Source of the DNA: Agaribacter marinus
Lineage (GTDB): Bacteria; Pseudomonadota; Gammaproteobacteria; Enterobacterales; Alteromonadaceae
Length of the DNA stretch: 64,000 bases
Direction: 5' to 3'
Assembly: GCF_030160655.1 (NCBI RefSeq)
Contig: NZ_BSOT01000005.1
Span: forward strand, 558,001-622,000
The first letter of the stretch is position 1, and the number at the start of each line of letters is the position of its first letter. Under the pieces are notes generated by a model that worked only from the letters and a program-made list of their open reading frames with translations, was not told where the DNA came from and did not search any database. Made by a program: the position numbers and the translations under genes. This document shows, piece after piece, positions 28,046 through 37,696 of this stretch.

Positions 28046-28533
28046 GCACCTTATTCAGCGTGCATAAGCCCATCTAAGAGAATAGTGTTCCCGGTTGGAA
28101 TGACCGATAGAGATGCCTTAAAATTTTCATGAAGATAACGGTTGTTAAGTAACCGTTTTTCTCTTTGTGCAAGACGTGAATGTGTAATCCTCCCCCCTTG
28201 AAAATCAAAATATCTACTAAAATACTGTTGTATAAGCGACATCTCTTCTTATGAAAAATGCCATCACTAAATGGGGGAGGAGTAAGTTTCGCTTGATATT
28301 ACTCATTATATAACGCTTGTAGTATCAGATAACAGTGTCATTGCGTTTTACTTAAGTTGGAAAACAGATGTGTTCTTTTAGCTAGCCGTAAACGGACTAA
28401 ACGTAAAACGGTTGAGCTATTAAGTGTTACATCTTTATTCGTTTTAGATAGTAGGCGAGGTGTTGATTGTATCTTGAGTCAAATTAAGGCGTGGAAATAA
28501 AAAGGCGAGACTCTTGGTATTTAGTGGTTTATA
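28046..28533. other. Gene-free region between chemoreceptor and porin genes
   Basis: About 490 bases without a supported gene. It includes an inverted repeat with G-rich arms: TCCTCCCCC at 28188-28196 and GGGGGAGGA at 28273-28281. A 63-codon minus-strand frame (28051-28242) was judged spurious. Confidence 0.4.
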
Positions 28534-28560
28534 TGAAAAATAAGCGGCAAATGCGCCGCT
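28534..28560 (-). terminator. Terminator of the DcaP-like porin gene
   Basis: Stem AGCGGC / GCCGCT (28543-28548 and 28555-28560), followed on the minus strand by TATTTTTC. It lies about 50 bases past the porin stop. Confidence 0.75.
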
Positions 28561-28607
28561 AAGATCAAATGGGGGTACGTAGAGTAGATCGTATTCTATT
28601 GCGTAGA

Positions 28608-29645
28608 CTACAATTTGTAAGTGAGCGAAAATTGAGCATAGTTTGAATCTGCATCTTTGTCATCAACTCTAAACTGGCCGAGTTCAAATCCATAGGTGAG
28701 TTTATCCGTCAAGTTATCAAATATGTTTACACTCCATTGGCTTCTATCCAGATCGCTTAGGTCAGACACTGCTTTACCAAAAAGAATGGTTGAACGCAGT
28801 GAATCGTTCCAAAAGTGTCGATAGGCGACTAGCGTCGATGTGGTGCTTTCAACTTCGTTCCCAATTAAATCAGGGGCGAAAGCGACACCGACATAACGAC
28901 CTAGTTCTCCTTTATGGAACTGAAATTTAATATCGTTTTTTTCACCTACGTTGATTCGTCCAGCGACCGAACCTGCTACTGAGGTCTCTTTTTCCTCTAA
29001 ACTGGTATTCAATTGACGTACAAGCGTTGAGACCGAGATTCCGCCCCAATCACCTTTAAAGTCATATCGGCCAATTATGTCAGGTAATACGTCGCTGCTT
29101 GTATCGCCGCCCCAAGACTCTGGGTTCTCGATAGCAAATTTGAAGTTGCCATGAGAGTAGCGAATTTGCGCTTGACGAATGAATACCAAACCAACGGTAG
29201 CGCCAGCAAAATCAGCTGTTTCGGCAATTGCGCTTGTATTCATAAATGTTGACCATGTTTGCCCTGCCAGAATGTCTTTGTATTTTATAAACGCATGACG
29301 GAGGCGCGGTTGGTGAGAGTTGGAGACTATTTCATTGCCTCCACCGCCTAAAAAATCGATTTCGACAAATCCAGTTACTTCGCCATGCTTATACTTAGTA
29401 TTTAAGCGTGTCTCTGCAACATTCATATTAAACTGAGACTTAGATTCGTCGAGTACCTGTCCGGTCCCGATCCAAAATGGTCGGTAAGCAACATCGCCAT
29501 CTACATAGCGACTGTCTACTTTTATATACCCGCCAAAGGATATTTCTTGGTCTTCACTAAGCTTTACTTTGTATTCAGAGTGAACAAAGGGACTAAAAAT
29601 GAAATAGAGTGAAACTAATAAGGTTGTTGTGATGAGTCGTCGCAT
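28608..29645 (-). CDS. DcaP-like outer-membrane porin
   Basis: A 345-residue outer-membrane protein with a Sec signal (1-23). The mature N-terminus has the family block EISFGGYIKVDSRY, then FVEIDFLGGGGNEIVSNSHQPRLRHAF and LAGQTWSTFMN, all typical of DcaP-type trimeric porins. The chain ends in alternating residues and a terminal aromatic-containing strand (FSLTYKL). DcaP channels pass dicarboxylates and other anionic solutes. Compared with Acinetobacter DcaP it appears to lack the N-terminal coiled coil. It is monocistronic, with its own terminator. Confidence 0.82.
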   Translation of the reverse strand: MRRLITTTLLVSLYFIFSPFVHSEYKVKLSEDQEISFGGYIKVDSRYVDGDVAYRPFWIGTGQVLDESKSQFNMNVAETRLNTKYKHGEVTGFVEIDFLGGGGNEIVSNSHQPRLRHAFIKYKDILAGQTWSTFMNTSAIAETADFAGATVGLVFIRQAQIRYSHGNFKFAIENPESWGGDTSSDVLPDIIGRYDFKGDWGGISVSTLVRQLNTSLEEKETSVAGSVAGRINVGEKNDIKFQFHKGELGRYVGVAFAPDLIGNEVESTTSTLVAYRHFWNDSLRSTILFGKAVSDLSDLDRSQWSVNIFDNLTDKLTYGFELGQFRVDDKDADSNYAQFSLTYKL

Positions 29646-29834
29646 AAATATGATCTCTGTCTTCGTCTAAGAATTCATGATTTATAACGGCTATGTTTAA
29701 AAAAACTTGAAGTTCAAGTATATGCGGTAAATGGTCGAAAACGCCTGTCATCTCAGCTTATAATTCTTGATCGTCACTGCAAATAGAGAAAATACGCCGT
29801 TAAATGAAGCATAGGGAGCGATATGAGAAAACGA

Positions 29835-30470
29835 CTACTCAATGGGATTAATGCCTACATTTCTGAGCATTTGACATAGTTTTAGCAGTGGTAAACCAAT
29901 CAGACTATTCTGATCACTTCCGTCTAGCTTATCAAACAGATGAATACCCAAACCTTCTACTTTAAAGCTGCCAGCGCAGTTCAATGGTTGTTCCATAGTA
30001 ATGTAGCGTTGTATTTCATGTTCGCTTAGTTGTCTGAACTTGACTGAAAAGCGCTCTACACTGGTTTGCATGCGTTGTATGCTAGGCTGTTGAGTTTGTG
30101 GCAAATGATCATTGCTACCGTTTGGCACTAGCAAACATAAACCTGTATAAAAATGAACATATTTGTTATTGCATAAGCGCAATTGCTCACATGCAGTTTT
30201 TACATTCCCCGGTTTTGATAACAATACTTCTTTACTATTAAGTGCGAGACAGGGGACTTGGTCAGACGCAATAATGTAGTGTTCGGGGTATAATGCTTGG
30301 CAAGCCTGTGCTTTACTGATGCTTAGTCTAAGCGCAAGCGCTTTCGCTGATTCACCTTTGTATACAGATTCATCAATGTTTGGCGCATGAGTTTCAAACT
30401 CAACACCTAATTGCGCTAAAAGTGCCTTACGGTAAGGTGATGATGATGCTAGTAAAATTTGTTTGTTCAA
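29835..30470 (-). CDS. yceF: Maf-family nucleotide pyrophosphatase (YceF type)
   Basis: A 211-residue Maf protein that hydrolyses non-canonical nucleoside triphosphates. The opening LLASSSPYRKALLAQLGVEF matches the YceF (7-methyl-GTP pyrophosphatase) subgroup, and IIASDQVPCL carries the catalytic Asp. The insertion around residues 118-135 (NGSNDHLPQTQQ) is longer than usual. It is divergent from yceD by about 50 bp, the same arrangement as in E. coli, which supports the call. Confidence 0.88.
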   Translation of the reverse strand: MNKQILLASSSPYRKALLAQLGVEFETHAPNIDESVYKGESAKALALRLSISKAQACQALYPEHYIIASDQVPCLALNSKEVLLSKPGNVKTACEQLRLCNNKYVHFYTGLCLLVPNGSNDHLPQTQQPSIQRMQTSVERFSVKFRQLSEHEIQRYITMEQPLNCAGSFKVEGLGIHLFDKLDGSDQNSLIGLPLLKLCQMLRNVGINPIE

Positions 30471-30482
30471 GTACTAAATCCT

Positions 30483-30511
30483 TTGACTCGTCGCATGTAA
30501 ACCTATATTAT
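30483..30511 (+). promoter_or_regulatory. Sigma-70 promoter of the yceD-rpmF operon
   Basis: -35 TTGACT (30483-30488), a 17-base spacer, and -10 TATTAT (30506-30511). Transcription would start near 30518, only about three bases before the yceD ATG, so the message may have almost no leader. Confidence 0.7.
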
Positions 30512-30520
30512 GCGCGCGCT

Positions 30521-31042
30521 ATGTCAAATGTGAAACTACCTAAAACGCTCGATCCTGTAAAAAGTGCGCAAAAACGCGCTTCTTATAATGGCATTTACGA
30601 ATCTTCGCTAATGCTGCGATTGAACGAAGCAGTAGATAGTATTTTAACCGACGTTGCTGTGGAAGTTGAGTTTGCAAAAGACGCGCAGAGTCTTACTTAC
30701 ATCCAGGGAACATCTCGAGTTGAAACCTCACTTATTTGCCAGCGTTGTAATGGAACTTACCCGTTGGAAATTTCGACGGAATTTTGTTTCAGTCCCGTGC
30801 AGGGGACCGAACAAGCAGATTCATTACCTGACGTCTATGAGCCGATAGAGGTCAATGACCATGGAGAAATAGATTTACTCCAGTTAGTGGAGGACGAATT
30901 GATTTTGTCTTTGCCTATTGTTGCACTTCATGCAGAAGAAGATTGCAAGACTAAAGCAGATGACATGCAATTTGGTGAAATCGAAACGGACGTAGAACGT
31001 GAAAACCCATTTGCGGTTTTAAAAGAGCTTAAGCGAGATTAG
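30521..31042 (+). CDS. yceD: YceD/DUF177 family protein
   Basis: A 173-residue protein whose family is linked to 23S rRNA accumulation and ribosome assembly. It opens VKLPKTLDPVKSAQKRASYNG as in E. coli, has the pair CQRCNGTYPLE (cysteines near 76-79), and the block YEPIEVNDHGEIDLLQLVEDELILSLP. The frame is open further upstream, but the ATG at 30521 matches the E. coli N-terminus and lies just after the promoter. No ribosome site precedes it (TGCGCGCGCT), so initiation may be leaderless. It is followed 9 bp later by rpmF. Confidence 0.9.
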   Translation: MSNVKLPKTLDPVKSAQKRASYNGIYESSLMLRLNEAVDSILTDVAVEVEFAKDAQSLTYIQGTSRVETSLICQRCNGTYPLEISTEFCFSPVQGTEQADSLPDVYEPIEVNDHGEIDLLQLVEDELILSLPIVALHAEEDCKTKADDMQFGEIETDVERENPFAVLKELKRD

Positions 31043-31051
31043 GAGTAACCT

Positions 31052-31222
31052 ATGGCGGTACAACAAAATCGTAAGACTAGATCAAAGCGCGGTATGCGTA
31101 GATCTCACGACGCGTTAACAGCTGAAACATTGTCTGTTGACTCAACCTCTGGCGAAACTCATCGTCGTCACCATGTGACAGCTGATGGTTTTTACAAAGG
31201 CAAAAAAGTTATTGCCAAATAA
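31052..31222 (+). CDS. rpmF: 50S ribosomal protein L32
   Basis: A 56-residue basic protein starting [20 protein letters not shown], the typical L32 N-terminus, and ending in KGKKVIAK. It lacks the cysteine pairs of zinc-binding L32 forms, as in other gammaproteobacteria. An AGGAG ribosome site (31041-31045) lies six bases before the ATG at 31052. It sits between yceD and plsX, its normal place. Confidence 0.96.
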   Translation: MAVQQNRKTRSKRGMRRSHDALTAETLSVDSTSGETHRRHHVTADGFYKGKKVIAK

Positions 31223-31231
31223 GGCAAAGCG

Positions 31232-32254
31232 TTGACTAAAGTCATCATAGCTTTAGATATCATGGGGGGCGATCGCGGCCCCCATGTTTTTTCTTCTGCG
31301 GTTACAAAAATCTTATCTGAATTTCCATTCGTTCATATTGTCCTATGCGCCACAGAATCAAGTGCAAATGATCTAATCACTAAAGTGCCTAGCCATCTTC
31401 GAGCGCAACTTTCGGTAGAAGCGTGCGAACAAGTTGTCGATATGCAAATGAAACCAGCATTTGCTTTACGAAAAATGAAGAATTCATCCATGCGTAGAGC
31501 GCTTGATTTAGTTAATAATCAACTGGCACATGGTTGCGTTAGCTCAGGGAATACTGGCGCATTAATGGCGATGGCAAACTACGTCCTTAAGACGTTGAAT
31601 GGTATTTCACGGCCTGCATTAGTGTCTTCATTACCTACGCGAAAAGATAAAAAAGTCTTATTGTTGGATTTAGGGGCGTCAATTAATTGCGATGCGGAAA
31701 ATTTACTACAATATGCGGTCATGGGCTCGGTGTTACAGCAGTCATGTGGCGAAGTTGATTCTCCCAAAGTCGCGTTGTTAAATGTGGGGGAAGAGGATAT
31801 AAAAGGCAATTCGGTCATTAAACATGCAGATGCGTTACTGAAGGAATGTGCAGGTCTTGATTATATTGGTTATGTAGAGGGAGACGATATATTTGCTGGC
31901 GAAGTGGATGTGGTTGTCACTGATGGATTTACGGGTAATATTGCGCTAAAAGCCAGCGAAGGTATAGCGAAGTTAGTCATTGAAGAAATAAAGTCGCTTA
32001 CTAAAGAAACATTTGTTGCACGATGCTTGAGCAAGTTTATGTTGCCGTTATTGAAGAACTTATATCAACGAATGAACCCCGACCAGTATAATGGTGCTAG
32101 TCTGATAGGATTGCGCGGAATTGTAATTAAAAGTCATGGTAATGCGAGTGCCGAAGCCTGTTATTATGCTTTGAAGCAAGCTATTTCCGAAATAAACCTA
32201 TCAGTACCCGATAGGATAAGAACAAAAATAGAAAAAGAATTATTGGAGCATTAA
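31232..32254 (+). CDS. plsX: Phosphate acyltransferase PlsX
   Basis: A 340-residue enzyme that makes acyl-phosphate from acyl-ACP for phospholipid synthesis. The conserved start IIALDIMGGDRGP and the blocks AHGCVSSGNTGALMA, LLLDLGASINCDA and VTDGFTGNIALK are present. The start is TTG at 31232, with AAGG eight bases upstream, and gives the family N-terminus MTKVIIALDIMGGD. It is part of the yceD-rpmF-plsX-fabH transcript, nine bases after rpmF. Confidence 0.94.
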   Translation: MTKVIIALDIMGGDRGPHVFSSAVTKILSEFPFVHIVLCATESSANDLITKVPSHLRAQLSVEACEQVVDMQMKPAFALRKMKNSSMRRALDLVNNQLAHGCVSSGNTGALMAMANYVLKTLNGISRPALVSSLPTRKDKKVLLLDLGASINCDAENLLQYAVMGSVLQQSCGEVDSPKVALLNVGEEDIKGNSVIKHADALLKECAGLDYIGYVEGDDIFAGEVDVVVTDGFTGNIALKASEGIAKLVIEEIKSLTKETFVARCLSKFMLPLLKNLYQRMNPDQYNGASLIGLRGIVIKSHGNASAEACYYALKQAISEINLSVPDRIRTKIEKELLEH

Positions 32255-32257
32255 TCC

Positions 32258-33217
32258 ATGTTTTCACGCTTTATAGGGACGGGAAGTTATTACCCTTCTG
32301 AAGTACGCACAAATGCTGATTTAGAATTAATGGTCGATACCTCAGATGAATGGATTACCGATCGTACAGGCATTAAGGAAAGACGAATAATTGGTGCAGA
32401 TGAAACGGCTGCAACCATGGGAGCAGAAGCTAGTCGAAAGGCAATAGAGGCTGCCGAAATAAAGCCATCAGATATAGACATGATAGTTTGCGCCACGACT
32501 AGCGGGCGTTACGCGTTACCAAGTACGGCGTGTGAAATCCAAGCTATGCTCGGGATTGATAATATTCCTGCATTTGATGTGGCAGCGGCATGCGCAGGGT
32601 ATTGCTATGCACTAAGTGTTGCAGATCAATACATAAAAAGTGGCATGGTAAAGCGAGTTTTGGTAGTAGGTACGGATTGTTTAACACGCTTAGTCGATCC
32701 TGCAGACCGCAGTATGGTTATTCTATTTGGCGATGGCGCTGGGGCGACCATCATCGAAGCTAGTGAAGAACCAGGTATTTTGTCGACGCACATAAATGCG
32801 GCGGGATCATGCAAAGACTTATTGTATGTAGGTAATCCTACACGTGGTAATGAAGCCTCTGTTCATGAAAACTGGGGCGTGATGAAAGGGAATGAAGTCT
32901 TTAAGGTCGCCGTGACCAAACTAAGTGAGATTGTATCCGAAACCTTAGTCGCCAATAACCTAGATAAGTCTGACATTGATTGGTTAGTGCCGCATCAAGC
33001 GAATTTCAGAATCATCAAAGCAGTGGCAAAAAAGCTGAATATGTCGCTTGACCAAGTGGTTATAACTCTAGAGAAGTACGGGAATACTTCCGCCGCTACT
33101 GTGCCTACTGCGTTAGATGCAGCCATTAGAGATGGCCGTATTAAGCGAGGACAACATTTACTACTTGAGGCATTTGGTGGCGGTTTTGCTTGGGCTTCTG
33201 CGCTCGTACGATATTAG
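32258..33217 (+). CDS. fabH: Beta-ketoacyl-ACP synthase III
   Basis: A 319-residue condensing enzyme that starts fatty-acid chains from acetyl-CoA and malonyl-ACP. The triad is C112 ([11 protein letters not shown]), His in VPHQANFRI, and Asn in [10 protein letters not shown]. The length is normal. The gene starts three bases after plsX, in the conserved fab order. Confidence 0.96.
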   Translation: MFSRFIGTGSYYPSEVRTNADLELMVDTSDEWITDRTGIKERRIIGADETAATMGAEASRKAIEAAEIKPSDIDMIVCATTSGRYALPSTACEIQAMLGIDNIPAFDVAAACAGYCYALSVADQYIKSGMVKRVLVVGTDCLTRLVDPADRSMVILFGDGAGATIIEASEEPGILSTHINAAGSCKDLLYVGNPTRGNEASVHENWGVMKGNEVFKVAVTKLSEIVSETLVANNLDKSDIDWLVPHQANFRIIKAVAKKLNMSLDQVVITLEKYGNTSAATVPTALDAAIRDGRIKRGQHLLLEAFGGGFAWASALVRY

Positions 33218-33324
33218 GGTAGAAATGCACTTTTAAGTATTAATAAATTAACATACATCAATCATTTGATATCGCATCAAAAATGTAAACAATAATAAAA
33301 ATTAGATTTTATAAGGATTTCTAC

Positions 33325-34227
33325 ATGACTAAATTAGCATGTGTGTTTCCGGGACAAGGTTCGCAGTCTATTGGAATGTTAGCTGATTTGGCGTCAGAAC
33401 ATAAAAGTATTGCTACTTGTTTTGAAGAAGCATCTGATGCCTTGGGTTATGATTTGTGGGCTTTGACACAAAACGGTCCATTGGAAAAATTAAACCAAAC
33501 AGATATTACTCAACCTGCGTTGTTAACTGCAGGTATTGCAGCTTATCAGGTGTATCGAGCGACGCATGAAAATGTCCCTAGTTATTTGGCAGGACACAGC
33601 CTTGGAGAATATACAGCCCTGGTAGCGGCGGACGTATTGTCATTAACCGAAGCAGTTAAGTTAGTTGAAGTGCGTGGAAAGTATATGCAACAAGCGGTGC
33701 CTGCAGGTGTAGGTGCTATGTATGCTATTATTGGTCTTGATGATGCAATAATCATAGATACTTGCGATAAGCTTGCAAAAGAGACTGGACAAGTTGTGTC
33801 TGCGGTAAATTTTAACTCGCCAGGTCAAGTAGTTATTGCGGGAAATAGCGACGCTGTAGAGCAAGCCGGGGCAGCACTTAAAGCCGCCGGCGCTAAGCGA
33901 GCATTGCCGTTAGCTGTGAGTGTGCCGTCGCATTGTGAGCTAATGTTGCCGGCTGCCGAACAACTTGCTATATATTTGAATAACTTATCATTCAATACGC
34001 CGAATATTGATGTAGTGAATAACGTTGATGTCGCCACATGTACCTCACCAGCAGAGATAAAAGATGCATTGGTGCGTCAATTGTCTAAACCTGTCCGCTG
34101 GACAGAAACTGTTGAATATTTGTCATCTCAAGGGGTTGAAGAAATCGTTGAAGTTGGTCCCGGCAAGGTACTTTCTGGTTTGAACAAGCGTATTAATAAA
34201 GCGCTTTCATTATCATCTTTCAATTAA
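33325..34227 (+). CDS. fabD: Malonyl-CoA:ACP transacylase
   Basis: A 300-residue enzyme that moves malonyl from CoA to ACP. GQGSQ is at 11-15, the nucleophile is S92 in AGHSLGEYTAL, and the catalytic His lies in VPSHCELM. About 107 AT-rich bases separate it from fabH, enough room for an internal promoter. A clear ribosome site, AAGGAT, precedes the ATG. Confidence 0.96.
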   Translation: MTKLACVFPGQGSQSIGMLADLASEHKSIATCFEEASDALGYDLWALTQNGPLEKLNQTDITQPALLTAGIAAYQVYRATHENVPSYLAGHSLGEYTALVAADVLSLTEAVKLVEVRGKYMQQAVPAGVGAMYAIIGLDDAIIIDTCDKLAKETGQVVSAVNFNSPGQVVIAGNSDAVEQAGAALKAAGAKRALPLAVSVPSHCELMLPAAEQLAIYLNNLSFNTPNIDVVNNVDVATCTSPAEIKDALVRQLSKPVRWTETVEYLSSQGVEEIVEVGPGKVLSGLNKRINKALSLSSFN

Positions 34228-34281
34228 GTCTGCGTGAAATATAAAATTTACCGGACGCAGTAAAATTTAAATAGGATTTTT

Positions 34282-35019
34282 ATGTTTGATTTATCTGGAA
34301 AAGTAGCTTTAGTTACTGGCGCAAGTAGAGGTATAGGAAAAGCGGTTGCATTGCAATTGGTTGAGCTTGGAGCCACTGTTATAGGAACTGCTACTTCTGA
34401 CAACGGCGCTGACGCAATTTCTGATTATCTTGGCGAGAGCGGTAAAGGATTTGTTTTGAATGTGACCAATGATGACTCAATCAAGGCACTGCTGAGCCAG
34501 ATCTCCGAAACCTTTGGTAATCCAGATATATTGGTTAACAACGCTGGTATTACTCGAGACAACTTACTGATGCGTATGAAGGATGATGAGTGGAATGATA
34601 TTTTACAAACGAATCTAACGTCGGTATTTAAATTATCGAAAGCAGTATTACGTGGCATGATGAAAAAGAAACATGGACGCATTATTAGTATTGGTTCTGT
34701 CGTTGGTTCAACCGGTAATGCTGGTCAAGCCAACTACGCCGCAGCTAAAGCCGCAGTGATAGGGTTTAGTAAGTCGATGGCACGTGAAATTGCGTCACGC
34801 GGTATTACCGTAAATGTTGTCTCTCCTGGTTTCATTGATACTGATATGACGAAAGCATTAACGGACGATCAAAAAACGGCTATTTTCAAAGATATTCCGG
34901 CGAACCGCTTAGGTGATCCAAAAGAAATTGCTGCGACTGTCGGATTTCTAAGTTCTGACGCGGCGGCATATATTACTGGTGAGACCATCCATGTAAATGG
35001 CGGCATGCACATGGCGTAA
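34282..35019 (+). CDS. fabG: 3-oxoacyl-ACP reductase
   Basis: A 245-residue short-chain dehydrogenase, NADPH-dependent. The dinucleotide motif TGASRGIG is at 12-19, NNAG at 86-89, and the catalytic set is S139, Y152 and K156 (NYAAAK). The length and C-terminal INGGMHMA-like tail are typical. It lies between fabD and acpP as in most gammaproteobacteria. Confidence 0.96.
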   Translation: MFDLSGKVALVTGASRGIGKAVALQLVELGATVIGTATSDNGADAISDYLGESGKGFVLNVTNDDSIKALLSQISETFGNPDILVNNAGITRDNLLMRMKDDEWNDILQTNLTSVFKLSKAVLRGMMKKKHGRIISIGSVVGSTGNAGQANYAAAKAAVIGFSKSMAREIASRGITVNVVSPGFIDTDMTKALTDDQKTAIFKDIPANRLGDPKEIAATVGFLSSDAAAYITGETIHVNGGMHMA

Positions 35020-35100
35020 GATTTGTTTATTCGTTAATAAAATGTTTATATGATGAAAATTAAACATTTTGTTGCAATAATAAGCAAACAATTGAATTTT

Positions 35101-35163
35101 GTGGTTTGACCACAGTCTAAATTAACCGTTAGACTTGCAAGGTTGGCGTTTCGGCAATAAAAT
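35101..35163 (+). promoter_or_regulatory. acpP promoter and leader hairpins
   Basis: Two short hairpins follow each other: GTGGT/ACCAC (35101-35105 and 35109-35113) and AGTCTAA/TTAGACT (35114-35120 and 35129-35135). A promoter overlaps the end: -35 TTGCAA (35135-35140), 17 bases, -10 TAAAAT (35158-35163). It would give acpP its own leader of about 38 bases. Confidence 0.6.
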
Positions 35164-35207
35164 ACGCCGGATAATTTAAAACAAGGTATGTAAGGAAACC
35201 TGTAATT

Positions 35208-35447
35208 ATGAGTAACATCGAAGAACGCGTTAAAAAAATTATTGTTGAACAATTGGGCGTTAAAGAAGACGAAGTAAAATCTGAAGCCTCGTTCGTAGAT
35301 GATTTAGGTGCTGATTCTTTGGACACAGTTGAGCTTGTAATGGCTTTGGAAGAAGAGTTTGATACTGAGATTCCAGACGAAGAAGCTGAAAAAATCACGA
35401 CTGTTCAATCAGCGGTAGACTACATTAACGCTAATAAAGACGCGTAA
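35208..35447 (+). CDS. acpP: Acyl carrier protein
   Basis: A 79-residue acidic protein carrying the growing fatty-acid chain on a 4'-phosphopantetheine at S37 (GADSLD). The sequence is almost the same as E. coli ACP throughout. A separate promoter and a downstream terminator fit its need for higher expression than its neighbours. An AAGGA ribosome site precedes the ATG. Confidence 0.98.
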   Translation: MSNIEERVKKIIVEQLGVKEDEVKSEASFVDDLGADSLDTVELVMALEEEFDTEIPDEEAEKITTVQSAVDYINANKDA

Positions 35448-35463
35448 TCAGTTTTACTAAAAA

Positions 35464-35488
35464 ACGGCTCTTTACGAGCCGTTTTTTT
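35464..35488 (+). terminator. Terminator after acpP
   Basis: Stem ACGGCTC / GAGCCGT (35464-35470 and 35476-35482), loop TTTAC, then seven T residues with the stem end. It probably ends many acpP transcripts, with partial read-through into fabF. Confidence 0.85.
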
Positions 35489-35520
35489 CGTTATGAATAA
35501 CAATTTTGTAGGAGGCTTAG

Positions 35521-36759
35521 GTGGCTAAACGTCGCGTTGTGGTAACAGGTCTCGGAATGTTGTCTCCACTTGGTAATGATGTAGATACCACTTGGCAACG
35601 AATTCTGAATGGAGAAAGTGGCATCGGGCCAATCACGAAATTTGATACCGAAGGCTTTAATACTAAGTTTGCTGGTGAAGTTAAGGATTTCGATGTAGAG
35701 AAATATATCCCTAAAAAAGAAACAAAAAAAATGGATAGATTTATCCAGTTAGGGATAGCCGCAGGTATACAAGCCCTAGAAGATTCTGGTCTTGAAATAG
35801 ACGATAGTAATGCAAAGAGAGTCGGTATTACGATTGGTTCAGGTATTGGCGGTTTAAGCTTAATTGAGGAAAACCATACTAAGCTTCAAAACAGTGGCCC
35901 TAAACGCGTTTCCCCTTTCTTTGTTCCGTCTACAATTACGAATATGATCTCAGGTTTCCTTTCTATTATGAAAGGCCTTAAAGGCCCAAACCTAAATGTT
36001 GTTACTGCCTGTACTACTGGCGTACATAATATAGGGATTGCAGCCCGTACTATTGCATACGGAGACGCAGACGCGATGTTAGCTGGCGGTTCTGAGTCTA
36101 GTATCACGCCACTCGCGATCGCCGGTTTTGGCTCAGCAAGAGCTTTGTCTACTAACAATGATGCACCTCAGCAGGCAAGCCGTCCTTGGGACAAAGACCG
36201 AGATGGCTTTGTTATGGGAGAGGGTGCCGGCGTTGTGATGCTTGAAGAATATGAAGCTGCAAAAGCGAGAGGCGCTAAAATTTACGCTGAACTTGTTGGT
36301 TTTGGTATGAGCGGTGACGCACATCACATGACATCTCCGCCAGAAAATGGCGAAGGTGCGGCTGACGCTATGGCAAACGCTATCAATGACGCTAGTATTG
36401 ATAATGACCAAATTGTTTATATTAATGCGCATGGTACGTCTACACCGGCAGGGGATATTGCTGAAGTAAGTGCTGTTAAGTCCATTTTTGGTGCGCATGC
36501 TAACGCCCTTAAAGTTAGCTCGACTAAGTCTATGATTGGCCATTTACTGGGTGCAGCAGGTTCGGTCGAAGCGATTTTTACCATTTTGGCATTACGTGAC
36601 CAAATGGCGCCACCAACGATTAATTTGGATAATCATGGTGACGGTTGCGATTTAGATTTTGTAGCGAATGGTGCTGCGTCTATCCAAGGTGATTACGCGT
36701 TATGTAATTCTTTTGGTTTTGGTGGTACTAATGGCTCACTTCTATTTAAGCGAGCTTAA
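35521..36759 (+). CDS. fabF: Beta-ketoacyl-ACP synthase II
   Basis: A 412-residue condensing enzyme that elongates acyl-ACP. The nucleophile is C164 ([10 protein letters not shown]), with His in [10 protein letters not shown] and in [11 protein letters not shown], and the acidic lysine region nearby. The start is GTG at 35521 with GGAGG seven bases upstream. It follows the acpP terminator. Confidence 0.96.
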   Translation: MAKRRVVVTGLGMLSPLGNDVDTTWQRILNGESGIGPITKFDTEGFNTKFAGEVKDFDVEKYIPKKETKKMDRFIQLGIAAGIQALEDSGLEIDDSNAKRVGITIGSGIGGLSLIEENHTKLQNSGPKRVSPFFVPSTITNMISGFLSIMKGLKGPNLNVVTACTTGVHNIGIAARTIAYGDADAMLAGGSESSITPLAIAGFGSARALSTNNDAPQQASRPWDKDRDGFVMGEGAGVVMLEEYEAAKARGAKIYAELVGFGMSGDAHHMTSPPENGEGAADAMANAINDASIDNDQIVYINAHGTSTPAGDIAEVSAVKSIFGAHANALKVSSTKSMIGHLLGAAGSVEAIFTILALRDQMAPPTINLDNHGDGCDLDFVANGAASIQGDYALCNSFGFGGTNGSLLFKRA

Positions 36760-36841
36760 ATTATAAACACTTGGCTGCAATTAAATAATAATGAAGCTTA
36801 ATGACGTTAATGTAATTTCAGCTGGCTGGCGCTAACGTAAT

Positions 36842-37690
36842 ATGGCCAATGCTTCGATTCATTTGAACATTACTAGTCTTGATAGCCATGACCGGTCTTT
36901 TTTTTACGGTGATGGCTGTTTTACTACAATGTATGCAGACAATCACAAAATATTCCTTCTTGAACAACATCTTGCACGTCTTAGTGGTGACAGTAGTAAA
37001 CTGTATATTTCGATTGATAATTGGCCTGAATTGCAGGAACGACTTGAAACACTGTTGATAAATATCACCAGCCCTCACGTCGTTAAAGTGCTGGTAAGCC
37101 GCGGGGTTGGAGGCAGGGGATACTCTCCAAAAGCATGTGATTCGCCATCGATTTATATCTATACGTATCCAATTACACTTAACAATTGTGATTTGAACAA
37201 GTCGGCTCTCAGTGTTGGGATTGCAGACATCGAACTCGCTGATCAAGCGCAATTGGCCGGTCTTAAGCATAATAGTCGATTGGAGCAAGTACTCGCCAAG
37301 CAAGAGTTATTGTCTATGCATGAAGATGGCCTAACGTTTGATGACTTGCTCTTATTGGATACCTCACAACATGTTATAGAAGCATCGTCAGCAAATATTT
37401 TTTATCAACTGAATGATATTTGGTATACCCCACAATTGAATAAACAAGGCGTTGCTGGCGTAATGCGTGACTTCGTTATGGATACAATGAAAGCGGCGGG
37501 TATTGAATGTCAAGTTGCCTTACATCATATTGATGAGCTTAAGCGTGTAAATGCGGCATTTATATGTAATGCAGTGCAGTTAATTCAACCTCTCAAAAGT
37601 GTTTGTATCAATTCACAAGAACATGAGATATCTGAGACGGCATCTCGTGATATATTTAAATTAATTTTAGATGCTTTGTTTCGAGTGTAA
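36842..37690 (+). CDS. pabC: Aminodeoxychorismate lyase
   Basis: A 282-residue fold-type IV PLP enzyme that releases p-aminobenzoate from aminodeoxychorismate for folate synthesis. The PLP lysine is K142 in GLKHNSRLEQV, and GDGCFTTMY at the N-terminus plus SSANIFY downstream are family blocks. No strong ribosome site is visible before the ATG. Its place between fabF and mltG supports the call over a branched-chain aminotransferase. Confidence 0.92.
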   Translation: MANASIHLNITSLDSHDRSFFYGDGCFTTMYADNHKIFLLEQHLARLSGDSSKLYISIDNWPELQERLETLLINITSPHVVKVLVSRGVGGRGYSPKACDSPSIYIYTYPITLNNCDLNKSALSVGIADIELADQAQLAGLKHNSRLEQVLAKQELLSMHEDGLTFDDLLLLDTSQHVIEASSANIFYQLNDIWYTPQLNKQGVAGVMRDFVMDTMKAAGIECQVALHHIDELKRVNAAFICNAVQLIQPLKSVCINSQEHEISETASRDIFKLILDALFRV

Positions 37691-37696
37691 ATATTA

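Noticed and set aside
28051-28242. 63-codon minus-strand frame
   Set aside because: The ribosome site is too close to the ATG (2 bases), no family pattern is visible, and it overlaps a G-rich inverted repeat.
36818-37303. 161-codon minus-strand frame over pabC
   Set aside because: It is antisense to the conserved aminodeoxychorismate lyase, has low-complexity composition, and starts within pabC.
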